This document shows positions 55,236-64,000 of a DNA stretch of 64,000 nt, in pieces. Made by a program: the position numbers and the translations under genes. Numbering within the stretch: the stretch's first letter is position 1; every line of letters starts with the position of its first letter. The stretch is from Trichosporon coremiiforme (Eukaryota > Basidiomycota > Tremellomycetes > Trichosporonales > Trichosporonaceae), in assembly GCA_039545355.1 (NCBI GenBank), contig BCJJ01000016.1:434001-498000 (forward strand). The letters run 5' to 3'. The notes under the pieces are model-generated. The model had not been told where the DNA came from and did not search any database. It saw only the letters and a program-made list of their open reading frames with translations.

Positions 55236-55742
55236 ACGCTTCTCCGGGAACATTCGACTTCGACTTTTCCCAGTATACCCCTCGATACCCCGTTTCTTTT
55301 TGCATCAATCACGACCTAACTTGAAGACCTCAGCAAGATCTGCATTGGCTGTCTGAGCCGCCTCAGCAGTCACCGGCCGCGCCCTGCTTGTCCAAGGACT
55401 CGACATCGCCGCCTCATCACCTCATACGCAATCATCAAGTGCCACCACTTAGCATCTGCACGCGTGCAACCGATAGAAGGAAGAAGAAGGAAGCCGCAGG
55501 AGTAGTTTTTGACAGGACCCATCGAACCACTAGGTCACGGTCCCGTGCACGGGCCGGAAGCCCGGCCAAGAGTGATAGAGTGGTATCCCGTGCATGTCAA
55601 ATGTCTTAGTGAACCGAGCGTCGCATGAGTGAAGCGGATGGGATGTGTGGAGCGAGGAAAGCGGCACGAGCGCACGGCGCAGCTACGCAGCTACTGGATT
55701 ATACAGATCACCTCACGGATTCGGAAGGGATGCTGACGACAG
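55236..55742. other. Intergenic region after KAP95
   Basis: About 500 bp, convergent 3' ends of KAP95 and the first paralogous small gene. No supportable gene, TATA box or RNA seen. Confidence 0.4.
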
Positions 55743-56103
55743 CTACAGGCCGCCCGCAGCAGACTCCATAGCCTTGCGCAGGCTCTGCCTGTTCCCAGCA
55801 AGCTGCGAACGGACCTGCTGCGCCGTGAGACCAGTCTGGGCCATCAGCTCTCTCAGTCGCGGCTTAGCTCACCTCAGCACTAACGGCGTCAATGTCGGCG
55901 AGGGCGGTAGCGACACCGCGCTGGATGACTGCAGAGGCGAGGGCTGCGCGCGCAGCGGCGTCGATGCGGCCACCGCGCTTGACCTTTGTCTTGCTAGTCT
56001 TGGGAGTGAGGTCGGGCTTCGTGTCGCTGTCCGAGGAAAGCGCGGAGGGCGCCGGCGCGGAGAGCGCAGGCTTGCGCTCAGGTGAACTTGAGCGGTGGGG
56101 CAT
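55743..56103 (-). CDS. Small nuclear-type protein, paralog A of a three-gene family
   Basis: Two exons, 55873-56103 and 55743-55835, encode 107 residues. The N-terminus is MPHRSSSPERKP with a Ser/Pro/Asp-rich stretch and a basic patch (TKVKRGGR). Residues about 48-77 form a predicted helix pair (GRIDAAARAALASAVIQRGVA). Exon 2 reads TGLTAQQVRSQLAGNRQSLRKAM, which looks like the recognition part of a helix-turn-helix (Myb/SANT-like pattern TGLT-x-QQVR-x-QL). The second exon is exactly 93 nt, as in paralogs B and C. It is probably a DNA- or chromatin-binding protein, but the family is not known to me and the SANT link is inference. Confidence 0.75.
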
Positions 56104-56662
56104 GGCTCGTGCTTATGTGCTTGAGGCTGAGTTGGGTCAGGGGTCGAGAGGGTGATCGAGAAGCTAGTGGGTAGGTGACGAAGCTTGCAAATGGTGAAGG
56201 TGGCGAAAGTTCGTGAGTGGAAGTTGAAATATGAGGAGTGTAAGTGGAAGAGGGGGTGAGTGTTCGTTGTCGGTGGGAATGCAGGAGGGAGAGGACGCAG
56301 TCGCGCCCTTGAGGAGAGACAGGTCCTTTCGTGCGGAGGCGCGGAAGCATGCGACTGAGTGCGGCGCGGAGGGGCGATCTTGGGGCGACGTTGTGTGCTC
56401 ACTAGCTCACTGGCGCTATGGCTCTACACTACACCAGCGACTTATGATCGGCAGGTGGGGTCAAGCTGACTGGACTGACGGCACAACCACTCTTCATCAG
56501 CGCTCTGCTACTCTGCGACCGGCAAGCTCGCTGCATGCTCGAATGTTAACAGACAGTTCCGGACGCTGACTCCGGCAACGCTTGCATTTGATTCCAAACC
56601 CCGCACTTCTGATCCCTCGCACGAGCCCTGCTGCGTCCACTATGCTTCCCGGCCAGCAACCG
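56104..56662. other. Intergenic region between paralogs A and B
   Basis: About 560 bp, the promoter of paralog A and the 3' end of paralog B. No gene, clear TATA box or RNA seen. Confidence 0.4.
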
Positions 56663-57015
56663 CTACTCCTCGCCAGCGGCTCCCTCGAGGACCTTGCGCA
56701 AGTTCTTTCGCCCAGGCTTGAGCTGGTTCCTGATCTGTTGCGCCGTGAGCCCCGTCTGCATATCAGTTGCAAGCACTGCAAAGGGATCACCTAGCTTACC
56801 GCAAGGGTGACAGAGTCAAGCTCGGCCAGGGTCGCGGCGATGCCGCGCTGGATCACGATGGAAGCGAGAACGGAGCGGGCTTCTCCGTCGATGCGGCCGC
56901 GGTTCGCCTTGCCGTTGCTTTGGACCTTGGGCTTGATGTCGGGCTTGGTGTCCTCGCTGTCGGAGGTGGAGGAGGCGGGGCGCCTGCGCTCGGGCGAGCT
57001 GGATCGGCGGGGCAT
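56663..57015 (-). CDS. Small nuclear-type protein, paralog B of a three-gene family
   Basis: Two exons, 56800-57015 and 56663-56755 (93 nt), encode 102 residues. The start MPRRSSSPERRRPASST is nearly the same as paralog A; the linker is DTKPDIKPKVQSNGKANRGRI and the helical part GEARSVLASIVIQRGIAATL. Exon 2 reads TGLTAQQIRNQLKPGRKNLRKVL, aligned with paralog A. The intron sits at the same place and phase. Acidic and Ser/Pro-rich tails and basic patches suit a nuclear protein. Divergence is mostly in the linker, so the pair arose by duplication and has been kept under constraint in the helices. Confidence 0.75.
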
Positions 57016-57972
57016 GACTTTTGTTCCTCAGGATAGATCGAGATGCTCTTTGAGTGCCGTGGAGTTGAGAGTGAGAAGATAGTGGTAAAGCAAGGAGAGA
57101 GTTCATGGATATGTTCTCAATGGGAGGGACGAGGGCGGGGGCACACTCGTGCTCCCGAGGGCCGACAGGCTGGTGGTAGTTGCGCCACGGACTCACACAC
57201 TCGTGAGGAATGATGAGTGCGGAGGAGGTTCAGCCATTCTCCTAAGTCGACTCTGTCATTCTCAGCAACATACAATCCCACATTTGCAGGTGCCCAGCTT
57301 CGAGAACACACCACGCACAAGTGCCCCACTTCCAGCTCACAAGAAACGTGGACGATACTCCGAACGCGGAGTACCATTGTCACGAGCCACTGCGACAACG
57401 CAGAAAACTGCACGAAAACAGTCACGTCCTTCCACCACTTTCTCTTCCACGTACGAGCTTGTGCCAACGCATACTTTGGAGCGCTCGCCGAGGCTCTACA
57501 CCCAGATGCGCTGTCGGAGACACGCCGTCAGCTGCTCCCATCCAGCTCCCGCAGCTGGAATATGCCGAGACAGACAGCGCAGCCCACAGTCGTAAGCGGT
57601 GCCTAATGGAGGAGTGAAAGACAGATCGAGTGCCTAAGGTTGGGTGAGACCATGACTTGCGCTGACGGGAGGTATCTAATACTGCAGAGCTGTGCCACCT
57701 GTTCCGCCAGGCCTGGCTGCTGCAAGTGGTAATCCTGGCTCGTCTCGGACCAGGCATCCACTCCGAGAGGCACCGTTCCTCGCCCGCAGTCAGCGTTATT
57801 GCGGTCACAAGAGCCCGCAAGAGCAAGAGCGTCATGCTACCTCTCGTCATGCATGGGCTATGCACCACAAGCATGCTGGCATGCGACCCCATGCTCTTCG
57901 CCACCCCATGCATACAAAGCGTGCGCAGAGTACTCACGTTGACTCCACTCTCCCCTCATCAACCACCATACC
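57016..57972. other. Divergent intergenic region, paralog B / membrane protein gene
   Basis: About 960 bp without a supportable gene. Open frames in 57149-57617 on the + strand overlap in all frames and show no domain. Promoters of both neighbours must lie here. No TATA box or tRNA seen. Confidence 0.45.
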
Positions 57973-59597
57973 ATGGAGAGAACATCCGTTACAGCATCCT
58001 CGCAAGCGGGCACGCTCTGGCTGCTCCTGCATATTGCGCTCGGTTGCGTGTCCGCCTTCGTGTCGGCGCTCTGTAGCTGCGCGGGAGTGATTCTCCTAAT
58101 CATACCTAAGGGTGCGTACTTTGGCAGACGGTGGCGCCTGACGTCCAGGACCCCACTACTACGACTATCAGCAAAACAAAGTGCGCTACATGGATGACGC
58201 CCATCGTATCTGGCGCACAGCCGTCCCGGCACTCATCTGTGCCCTCCCGAACGCGGCCCTCTTTGCGCACAGCTTTAGTGTGCCGATGGCGATCGTGCGG
58301 AAGAAGTGGGATGCGCGCGCCCTGCAGCCGCGGTTTGCAGCTAATATGCTGCTCGGATGTGGCGCTGCGAGTGCCGCTGCCGGCCTTGCTCTGCTTCTCT
58401 CAGTGCTCACAAATAAACAGACGAGCATCTCGCGCGAGTCGCTCGACCTCGTTGCCTTCCTCTACTCGTACGTCAGACGATGGCAGTAGACTCTGACCCC
58501 AGCTTGCCCATCGTTTTTGCCTTGGCGACGTTTGTCGTGTCCGTGGCCGGGCCTGCCTTGTCAACTCGGAAGCCATCGCAGACTCTCCTGGAAGTCGCCT
58601 TGAATGGCAAGGACATGCCATGGGCGCAGCACATGACTGAGACTTCGGCTGCCTGGGTCAAGGCAACTTCGCAGGACTTCGGGAGCGTACTCGGTGCTTT
58701 AGCCCTCGGCATAGTGACCAGAGCCAAGCAGCTCGGGACCAACTTTGCGAGTGACGTTGCAAACCGCGACGTGCTCATGCACCAGTCCTTCCCCTCCTCG
58801 AGCCTGCTGCGTACATTCAGCCAGTGCCACTGGATCATGCTCGCTACCGCCGGCGCCTTCTTCGCGGTTTATGCGCTGCACGCCGTCGGAGTCATGCTTG
58901 CCCCGCTCATCCTCGCCATCGGCGAGCTGGGCAACATCGTCTTGGGCTGGTTCGGAAATGACCAGAGTGAGTAGGGTTAGTGTCGTGACGCTGATGAGCA
59001 GAAGTCGAAAGCTGGCCAATCACCAGGGCAACTAATGCTGCGAAGCACATGCTGAACGACTCAAACCGCATCACAACGCTCGTCATTACGGGGGCCATCA
59101 CGGCGTACGGCCGCAGGTACTTGCGTGTGAAGCGCCGGGCGGCGCGCCCCGCCTTCCTCAAGGCCAGGGTCAACGTTCCCCTCCTCTTTTTCCTCGAGTA
59201 CCTTCTGTTCGGCGGCGTGTCGTCGATCCAATGGCCTCTTCCCAAGTTCGTGGGCTGGCCTCTGAGAACGGTGTGTCTCGCCGCGATCCCCGTCGCCGTC
59301 TTCGTCGAGCTTTTGCTCGTCTTCAGGAGCGATGAACCGGATAAATGGAGCCGGGACGTGTTCGGCCTCGTCGAGGGCGAGGTTACGCTCGACGAGGACG
59401 ACCTACCCCTTGACGCCAAGGATGAGGAAGACCAGCTGTACAGCGTGGACGAGGAAGTCAGCGGTCTGGACGAGAAGCCGGCTGTGTCGATTGAGGAACC
59501 GAACGCCACTGCTCTTCTGGTCGATCTGCCTGCCATGCCTGCGCCTGCTGTTCTTTCAGAGGCGCACGACGCTTCAACTGGTAAGCGTCCACAGTGA
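57973..59597 (+). CDS. Multi-pass membrane protein of unknown function
   Basis: At least four exons from ATG 57973. Transmembrane stretches seen are: WLLLHIALGCVSAFVSALCS-CAGVILLII, AVPALICALPNAALFAHSFSV, NMLLGCGAASAAAGLALLLSVL, LPIVFALATFVVSVAGPAL, CHWIMLATAGAFFAVYALHAVGVMLAPLIL and, after DQKVESWPITRATNAAKHML, two more near VNVPLLFFLEYLLFGGVSS and TVCLAAIPVAVFVELLLVF. The tail is acidic (LDEDDLPLDAKDEEDQLYSVDEE). Splicing CTCTACTC to CTTGCCCATC, and CAGA to AAGTCGAAAG, keeps the frame. I cannot name a family; it is not an obvious transporter or GPCR motif. It is on the + strand between paralogs B and C. Confidence 0.7.
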
Positions 59598-59744
59598 ATA
59601 GCATTCATGAACAAACATAAGTAGAGACGGACTATGCAGGAGCACTCAGTCGGAGAGCTGCTTGTGATTGACGGTAGGAGGGGCGGTGTCTGTGCGTTTC
59701 AGGTCGGTCTGGACCTTTGGCGCTCTCGTCGCTTTCCTTGCCTC

Positions 59745-60212
59745 CTATCCGAGAGTCTCCGCCAACTTCTGCAGTTCCTTGCGCACCCCCTTGCGAGGAT
59801 CAAGCTAGTTGCGCACCTGTACCGGTGTCATGCCCGTCTGATACCGTCAGCTGGACAGAGTATGCAAGGACAGCTGCTGGCCGCCTGATGCCATGTCTCC
59901 GAGAGATACCGCACTTGGAGAGAACGTTCCACTCACGATCTCGGCGCACTCGGAGTGGCTGGGGAGAGACGCGACGCCGCGCTTCACGATGAGCGCGGCG
60001 AGCGCCGCCTTCGAGCCAGGCGGGAGCTTGCCGCTGCCGCCGGCCTTTGATGGGCTGGCATGCTTGGCGGGCGACTTGGTGACCTTTGGTTTGATGTCTG
60101 CCTTAATGTCCGGCTTCTTGTCGGCAGGTTGCTGAGAAGGCGAGGGACGGAAGTCGGAGCCTGAGTGACTGCCCGAGTCGCTGCTTTCTTCGCGTCCATG
60201 CTTGCGCTTCAT
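59745..60212 (-). pseudogene. Paralog C of the three-gene family, nonsense codon in exon 2
   Basis: Exon 1 (59937-60212, 92 codons) starts MKRKHGREESSDSGSHSGSD and has the family features: linker KPDIKADIKPKV, then GSGKLPPGSKAALAALIVKRGVASL. The acceptor leads into TGMTPVQVRN, aligned with TGLTAQQIRNQL of paralog B, but the next codon is TAG (stop at 59805) where A and B have CAG. Ignoring that codon, the frame runs on as LDPRKGVRKELQKLAETLG to a TAG at 59745, making exon 2 exactly 93 nt as in A and B. So translation should give only 102 residues and lose the last helix. It may be a recent pseudogene, a polymorphism, or a truncated working copy. Confidence 0.75.
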
Positions 60213-60445
60213 GATGGTTGAGACTGCGGGGCGAGTCGGGTGAGTCGTGAATGATGATGGTGATATTAAGGGTTGATGCCTGCATGTGAGCGGGTGTACG
60301 TGCGTGTGGGAGCATCAGCGGAGTCAGTTGAAGGTCAATCGTCGCCCCTTCTCTGCCCCGTTGCGCCCTCTCGGGCGCACGCAGCTGTCTACACAATACA
60401 TGCCATCGTCGTTATGCTGATATTATAGAGATGACAACGCGGAAA

Positions 60446-60457
60446 CGTAACGTTACG
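60446..60457. repeat. Perfect 12-bp palindrome CGTAACGTTACG
   Basis: The palindrome CGTAACGTTACG is near the 31-bp duplication, and its half GAAACGTAA recurs at the start of each 31-bp unit, so the motif occurs three times in 150 bp. Confidence 0.6.
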
Positions 60458-60522
60458 ATAAGAACGACACTTGCTTCTAGACTTCCTTCTAGGCTTCTCG
60501 ACCGGACCCGACCTATCTTGCT

Positions 60523-60584
60523 GAAACGTAATCGCGTGCCCGACTTCGCATGGGAAACGTAATCGCGTGCCCGACTTCGCATGG
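60523..60584. repeat. Perfect 31-bp tandem duplication
   Basis: A 31-bp unit starting GAAACGTAATCGCGTGCCCG is repeated twice without a mismatch (60523-60553, 60554-60584), just downstream of the VWA gene stop. Confidence 0.9.
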
Positions 60585-60663
60585 AAATAACAAGCGACGG
60601 CACTACACTCGTCGCCACCCATGAGGCGCGCGCTCTCGGTCTGGCAGCTTCGCAGCGATCCGC

Positions 60664-61824
60664 TTATCGGAAGAAACCCTTGAGCTTCTTCATCGTGCCT
60701 CCACGCTTGAGGTTCGGAGCGAGTCCACCGCCGAGGTTCGCCTCGTTGAGAGTCTCGTCACGGCCGTCGTAGCTAGTGTCGACCGGGCCGAGGAGGAGCT
60801 TCGAGAGCCATTCCTCGCGCGACAGGGGCGACTGAGTCTTGCGCATCCACTCCTCGGCCTCGAGCTCGTAGCGCGAGGTGCAGTCGACGAGGTCTCCAAT
60901 GCGGCGGTCCTCGTCCAGCTCGCCCAGGAAGTCCTGGGCCTGTCTGTCGTTTCCGACCTGGGCGAACTGGTACGAGATAGCGTCCCTACCGTACCTCGTC
61001 TTGCGGAGATCCTTGTCGGCCTTGAGAATGACATCGTAAATCATGTTGCGTGGCTCGCCCTGCGGCTCTCCGTCGGTGATGGTGATGAGAACGAGGGGCT
61101 TCTTGAGCTGTCCTCGCTGCGCGTCGCGCACGAACGGGTCCAGGATCTTGGCCCGCATCTGCGTTCCCAGACGTGTGTTGTACTTGTATTGCACACGGAA
61201 GAGGAGGTCGTGCACCTGCTCTGCGTTGCGGATGTTCTTGCCGTTGAAGGGCGCGTTGATGAACTCAATGTCGATACCGTCGTCGTCCAGGAGCGCAGTA
61301 CAGAATGCGATTTGGCTCAAGATGTTGTGCAGCTGCTGCACACGCTGCCCGCCCTCCATGCGCTCCATCGACGCCGAGTCATCGACATAGATGACCACGT
61401 CGAACAACGCGAGCTTCACAAGCTTGATAGCCTGGTCGAGAGGCAGGTTCCAACGCTCTGCAATGTTCTCGACGGCCTGGACGGAGACGATGCGCTCGGC
61501 GATCGCGCGAAGCTGCTGCTTGCTCGGGTAGAACGCTGCGATCCCTTGCTGATTGTCAGTTTCCCTTCCTGCCCACCAACTCACGTCTGCGACACAGTAC
61601 TCCAGCTGTCGGAAGATGTTCTCGACCGTGGGCCAGTTCCTGTCCTGTCCTGCCGGAACACTTGAGGAGGTGGACGCCATGCGGACTGCAGGCGGCGGCA
61701 CCGACGGCGGCGCATACGTGCCTGGAGGGGCGACCTGCTGGTTGGCCTGTCCATACGTCGGCGGGGGCGGGGCCATGGGCGGCGGCGCGTACGAGCCGTC
61801 CTTCTTCTTCTCGGACGCGTACAT
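60664..61824 (-). CDS. Von Willebrand factor type A domain protein
   Basis: Two exons from ATG 61824; a 39-nt intron near 61546-61584 removes an in-frame read-through, leaving VAD joined to QQGIAAFYPS. The N-terminus is Pro/Tyr/Gly-rich (APPPMAPPPPTYGQ), probably disordered. The VWA domain spans about residues 140-320, with MIDAS motif VVIYVDDSASMERM (DxSxS), a Thr position and the acidic TDGEP. Fungal proteins of this type are cytosolic and of unknown role, some called vWA-like, and are found in many basidiomycetes. The C-terminus is basic (NLKRGGTMKKLKGFFR). About 373 residues. Close to the lectin genes but no functional link is evident. Confidence 0.82.
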   Translation of the reverse strand: MYASEKKKDGSYAPPPMAPPPPTYGQANQQVAPPGTYAPPSVPPPAVRMASTSSSVPAGQDRNWPTVENIFRQLEYCVADVSWWAGRETDNQQGIAAFYPSKQQLRAIAERIVSVQAVENIAERWNLPLDQAIKLVKLALFDVVIYVDDSASMERMEGGQRVQQLHNILSQIAFCTALLDDDGIDIEFINAPFNGKNIRNAEQVHDLLFRVQYKYNTRLGTQMRAKILDPFVRDAQRGQLKKPLVLITITDGEPQGEPRNMIYDVILKADKDLRKTRYGRDAISYQFAQVGNDRQAQDFLGELDEDRRIGDLVDCTSRYELEAEEWMRKTQSPLSREEWLSKLLLGPVDTSYDGRDETLNEANLGGGLAPNLKRGGTMKKLKGFFR

Positions 61825-62498
61825 GGGTTGTTGAAAGAATGAGGGTGGAGGTGGTAAAAGGAATGTGAAGGGTTGTGCGATGTATTACGGAGAGGATGGA
61901 TGCAACAATGCGTGATGATGTTAATCCGGACCTGAGGATCTGACCTCGAAGGTGTTTTAAGCTGGGGCCCTCGATTAGCTGCGAACATGAGCAGCCACCC
62001 TTGGCGCCGAGCGCCGTAAGCGGCGCGGCCCGAGGGCCATACACGGCGCGCCAGCCACCGACTCTGGCTACTCATGGCTAACGCTGCACTAACACGCATA
62101 CCATCGGAAAGCACCGCCCCGTGCCTTGCTCGCTTGCCACCGTGACGTGTACAGTGTGATAAGCAGGTTACCGACCCAGCCGATATCAATGAACGCCCGT
62201 TTGACGTCAGATCTGTTTCATCGCTTCCATCTCCAACTCTATCTCGGAGGCGGTGCATCTAATGCATCAGTCACCATCAGCGACGTCGGCCTATGATGGG
62301 TAAGCACGGTGTAACCAGATCTGCCAGAACTCGTGGCCAAGCTCCCCCATTAGCTGGCCAAGCTGTGCACCGCGTTATCAAATCCGTTATCTCCGCACGC
62401 GCAGACATCACCGAGCGCACTCCGACGCCGTCAGATCTTGAGAGCTCGACACCCCGACCCGGAAACGGAGTGTGCGGGATCGAGGACGATGTGCGGCA
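61825..62498. other. Intergenic region, VWA promoter to lectin-like gene 3' end
   Basis: About 670 bp. It holds the promoter of the VWA gene. No supportable gene or RNA. No clear TATA box. Confidence 0.4.
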
Positions 62499-63095
62499 TT
62501 AGTACTCGTACGCTTCAATATCCCAGCGCCGGTTAGGATTGTTCCCGCCTTCGTCGCAATACCAAATCTGAACTGCGCCGCCGTCGAGCGGCCCATCGCG
62601 GAGGTCCATACAGAACTCTGGTGCGTCAGGGGACTGAAGTGAATGGTGTACTTACTGTGACCATCGACGAGGGCGCCAAGTTCGATCTGGTGGTGTCCGT
62701 TCTGTTTCCAGTCGTTCGCGCCGTCGTTGTAGCAGGTCGTGATGGCAAGGTGACGGTCGTTGTAAGGTGACTCGAAGCGATCTGACGTCAGGCCGAAGTG
62801 ATGGTCTAGGAGAGACACAGACTTCGGCATTCAGACACAGGTTGTTAGTCCCCGCAATCAGGTTGCGCAGGATATACCCGGCATTGCGCGGGAAGGGCAT
62901 GAAGTACCAAACTTGTCCGAAGGGGCGGGGAAAGGTGCAACGACGGACGTAGGCGAGCGAGCCGCCCGTGTGCACTTCCTCAATGGTGAGGCAGTAGTCC
63001 TTGTTTCCATTGGGGTAGATAACGAAGCTGATGGGACAGGTGTCGGCAAGCACCTGGAGAGCTGCGAGGAGTATGGCTACGATGTGGAATAGCAT
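62499..63095 (-). CDS. Secreted beta-trefoil (QxW) lectin-like protein 1
   Basis: At least three exons from ATG 63095. The signal peptide is MLFHIVAILLAALQVLADTC. The mature part has TCPISFVIYPNGNKDYCLTIEE, RRCTFPRPFGQVWYFMPF, and at the end FCMDLRDGPLDGGAVQIWYC followed by NPNRRWDIEAYEY. QxW-type repeats (GQVWYF, VQIWYC, NRRWD) and paired cysteines mark a ricin-B type beta-trefoil, a carbohydrate-binding fold; there is no catalytic domain. It is likely a secreted lectin. It is a tandem neighbour of the gene at 63365 with shared motifs. The TATA box sits 29-35 bp upstream. Confidence 0.8.
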
Positions 63096-63364
63096 GTTGC
63101 TTGAGGCACTCTGCCACAGTAGGATTTATATTCATTTATGCACTAATCCCAGGGTAAAGGCAACAACGCTGATCGCCGGGACAGATTGCATTCCACGGAG
63201 GCTTACGGATCCGCGACTGATACTATGAAGTGTCCATTTCGCTCTTTTGCACAGTTGATACTACTATGAGTTTCGCTTCTTCACCGCTCTCTTCGGCAGA
63301 TCCAGATCTGCCAAGCCATTCCCTGCCTCAGTTGCTTCCGACTACTCCTCCCTAGCGAGGGCGA
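63096..63364. promoter_or_regulatory. Lectin gene 1 promoter with TATA box
   Basis: On the - strand, TATAAAT (63124-63130) is 29-35 bp before the ATG at 63095. The rest is the 3' region of lectin gene 2. A short TATA-to-ATG distance suggests a short leader. Confidence 0.55.
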
Positions 63365-64000
63365 CTACCAGTCATCGACCGTCCAGCGCTGGTTCGGGTT
63401 GCCATCATAGCAGTGCCACATCTGCACCGCGCCGCCGTTAATCTGCCCGTCTTTCAGGTCCATGCACACCTTTCGACCCTCGAAGGTCTGGGCCAGGACG
63501 ATCTGCAGGGCGGAGTTCTGCTCCCACTGCATCGTCGGTTCCGCGTAGCACGGCGTGATGAAGAGTTGGCGGCCGTTGTAGAGGGGCTGAGGGTCCGGGC
63601 CGTCTTGTCATCATCAGCATTGAAGGACATTTGAGCGCAGAAGAGTATGTACAATCCGAGAGGTCGAAAGACTGGACGGTGGAAGATGAGGGGAATCTCA
63701 GTCAAACTCACGATACTTCGCCGCCAAGCACCAGTACGCCATACCAGTGCCGTAGAGGCGCAGCTGGCCGTTTGTGGCCCAAGTCCACGACTGCCCGGGC
63801 GAGGAGTTGCAGCGCTGGCTTGGTCGTCAGTGACCTCTCCCTTTACCAGCTCACATGCTAGCCTTGGCACCATCTGTGATCGTGTCGACGTGCAGACAGG
63901 CGTCGGGGTCACCGTTGGGGTGTAGCAGGAAACGGGCGGGACAAGTGTCCGCGGCCGCGAGGGAGCCGAGAGCAAGTGAAGTAAGCAGGGCAGTGATCAT
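63365..64000 (-). CDS. Secreted beta-trefoil (QxW) lectin-like protein 2
   Basis: The ATG is the last three bases of the window (63998-64000), and about three or four exons follow to TAG at 63365. The signal peptide is MITALLTSLALGSLAAADTC. Mature features: TCPARFLLHPNGDPDACLHV (compare TCPISFVIYPNGNKDYCLTI of gene 1), RCNSSPGQSWTWATNGQLRLYGTG, and an end with CMDLKDGQINGGAVQMWHC and NPNQRWTVDDW. QxW repeats and Cys pairs match gene 1, so the two are tandem paralogs. The family is ricin-B type lectin fold without an enzyme domain. The promoter lies outside the window, so the start could in principle be further upstream, but this ATG gives a clean signal peptide. Confidence 0.8.

Larger units (their letters stand above)
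60213..60663. other. Intergenic region with 31-bp duplication and palindrome
   Basis: About 450 bp, the promoter of paralog C and 3' region of the VWA gene. It holds a 12-bp palindrome (60446-60457) and a perfect 31-bp tandem duplication (60523-60584). No gene supported. Confidence 0.45.

Overview
The window is nuclear DNA from a basidiomycete fungus, most likely a Tremellomycete and perhaps Trichosporonales. The evidence is high GC, compact genes on both strands, many short introns of about 37-60 nt with GTGAGT/GTAAGT donors and CTGAC-type branch points, pyrimidine-rich leaders, and proteins typical of fungi (homocitrate synthase, Nup53, Noc3, Pex12, Csn7). I place 32 protein genes. I found no convincing tRNA, rRNA, CRISPR array or intact transposon.

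Left part (1-13.7 kb): BRE1 (H2B ubiquitin ligase, cut by the window edge inside its RING), a NudE/NDEL1-type dynein regulator, a CtIP/Sae2/Ctp1 DNA-end resection factor, a Mis14/Nsl1-type kinetochore protein, a small protein ending in RDEL, NOC3, and a small membrane protein. BRE1/NudE and CtIP/Mis14 are head-to-head pairs; the second pair shares a promoter with an MCB (ACGCGT) site. A gene-poor stretch follows (13.7-16.6 kb) with a cluster of CAGGCCTG palindromes.

Middle (16.6-37.7 kb): a small TATA-driven gene, PEX12, URA3, UFD1, an RRM protein, NUP53/NUP35, a peroxisomal 2,4-dienoyl-CoA reductase-type SDR, a large secreted glycosidase-like protein, a VTT/TMEM41B-type membrane protein, a small membrane protein with a basic tail, a GFA/CENP-V-fold protein and a minimal SET protein. 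A gene-poor 2.9 kb stretch follows.

Right part (40.6-64 kb): a TauD/Jlp1-type dioxygenase, a BRD8-like bromodomain protein, CSN7, COQ7, homocitrate synthase (with two introns over 500 nt around a 52-nt exon), and KAP95. Next come three paralogous small nuclear-type genes on one strand, one with a nonsense codon in its conserved second exon. An unknown multi-pass membrane protein lies among them. The window ends with a VWA-domain protein and two tandem secreted beta-trefoil lectin-like genes.

Most genes are housekeeping and independent. The best candidates for something undescribed are the three-member paralog family at 55.7-60.2 kb, the RDEL protein whose secretory leader lacks an ATG, the unusual LYS20 intron layout, and the tandem lectin pair.
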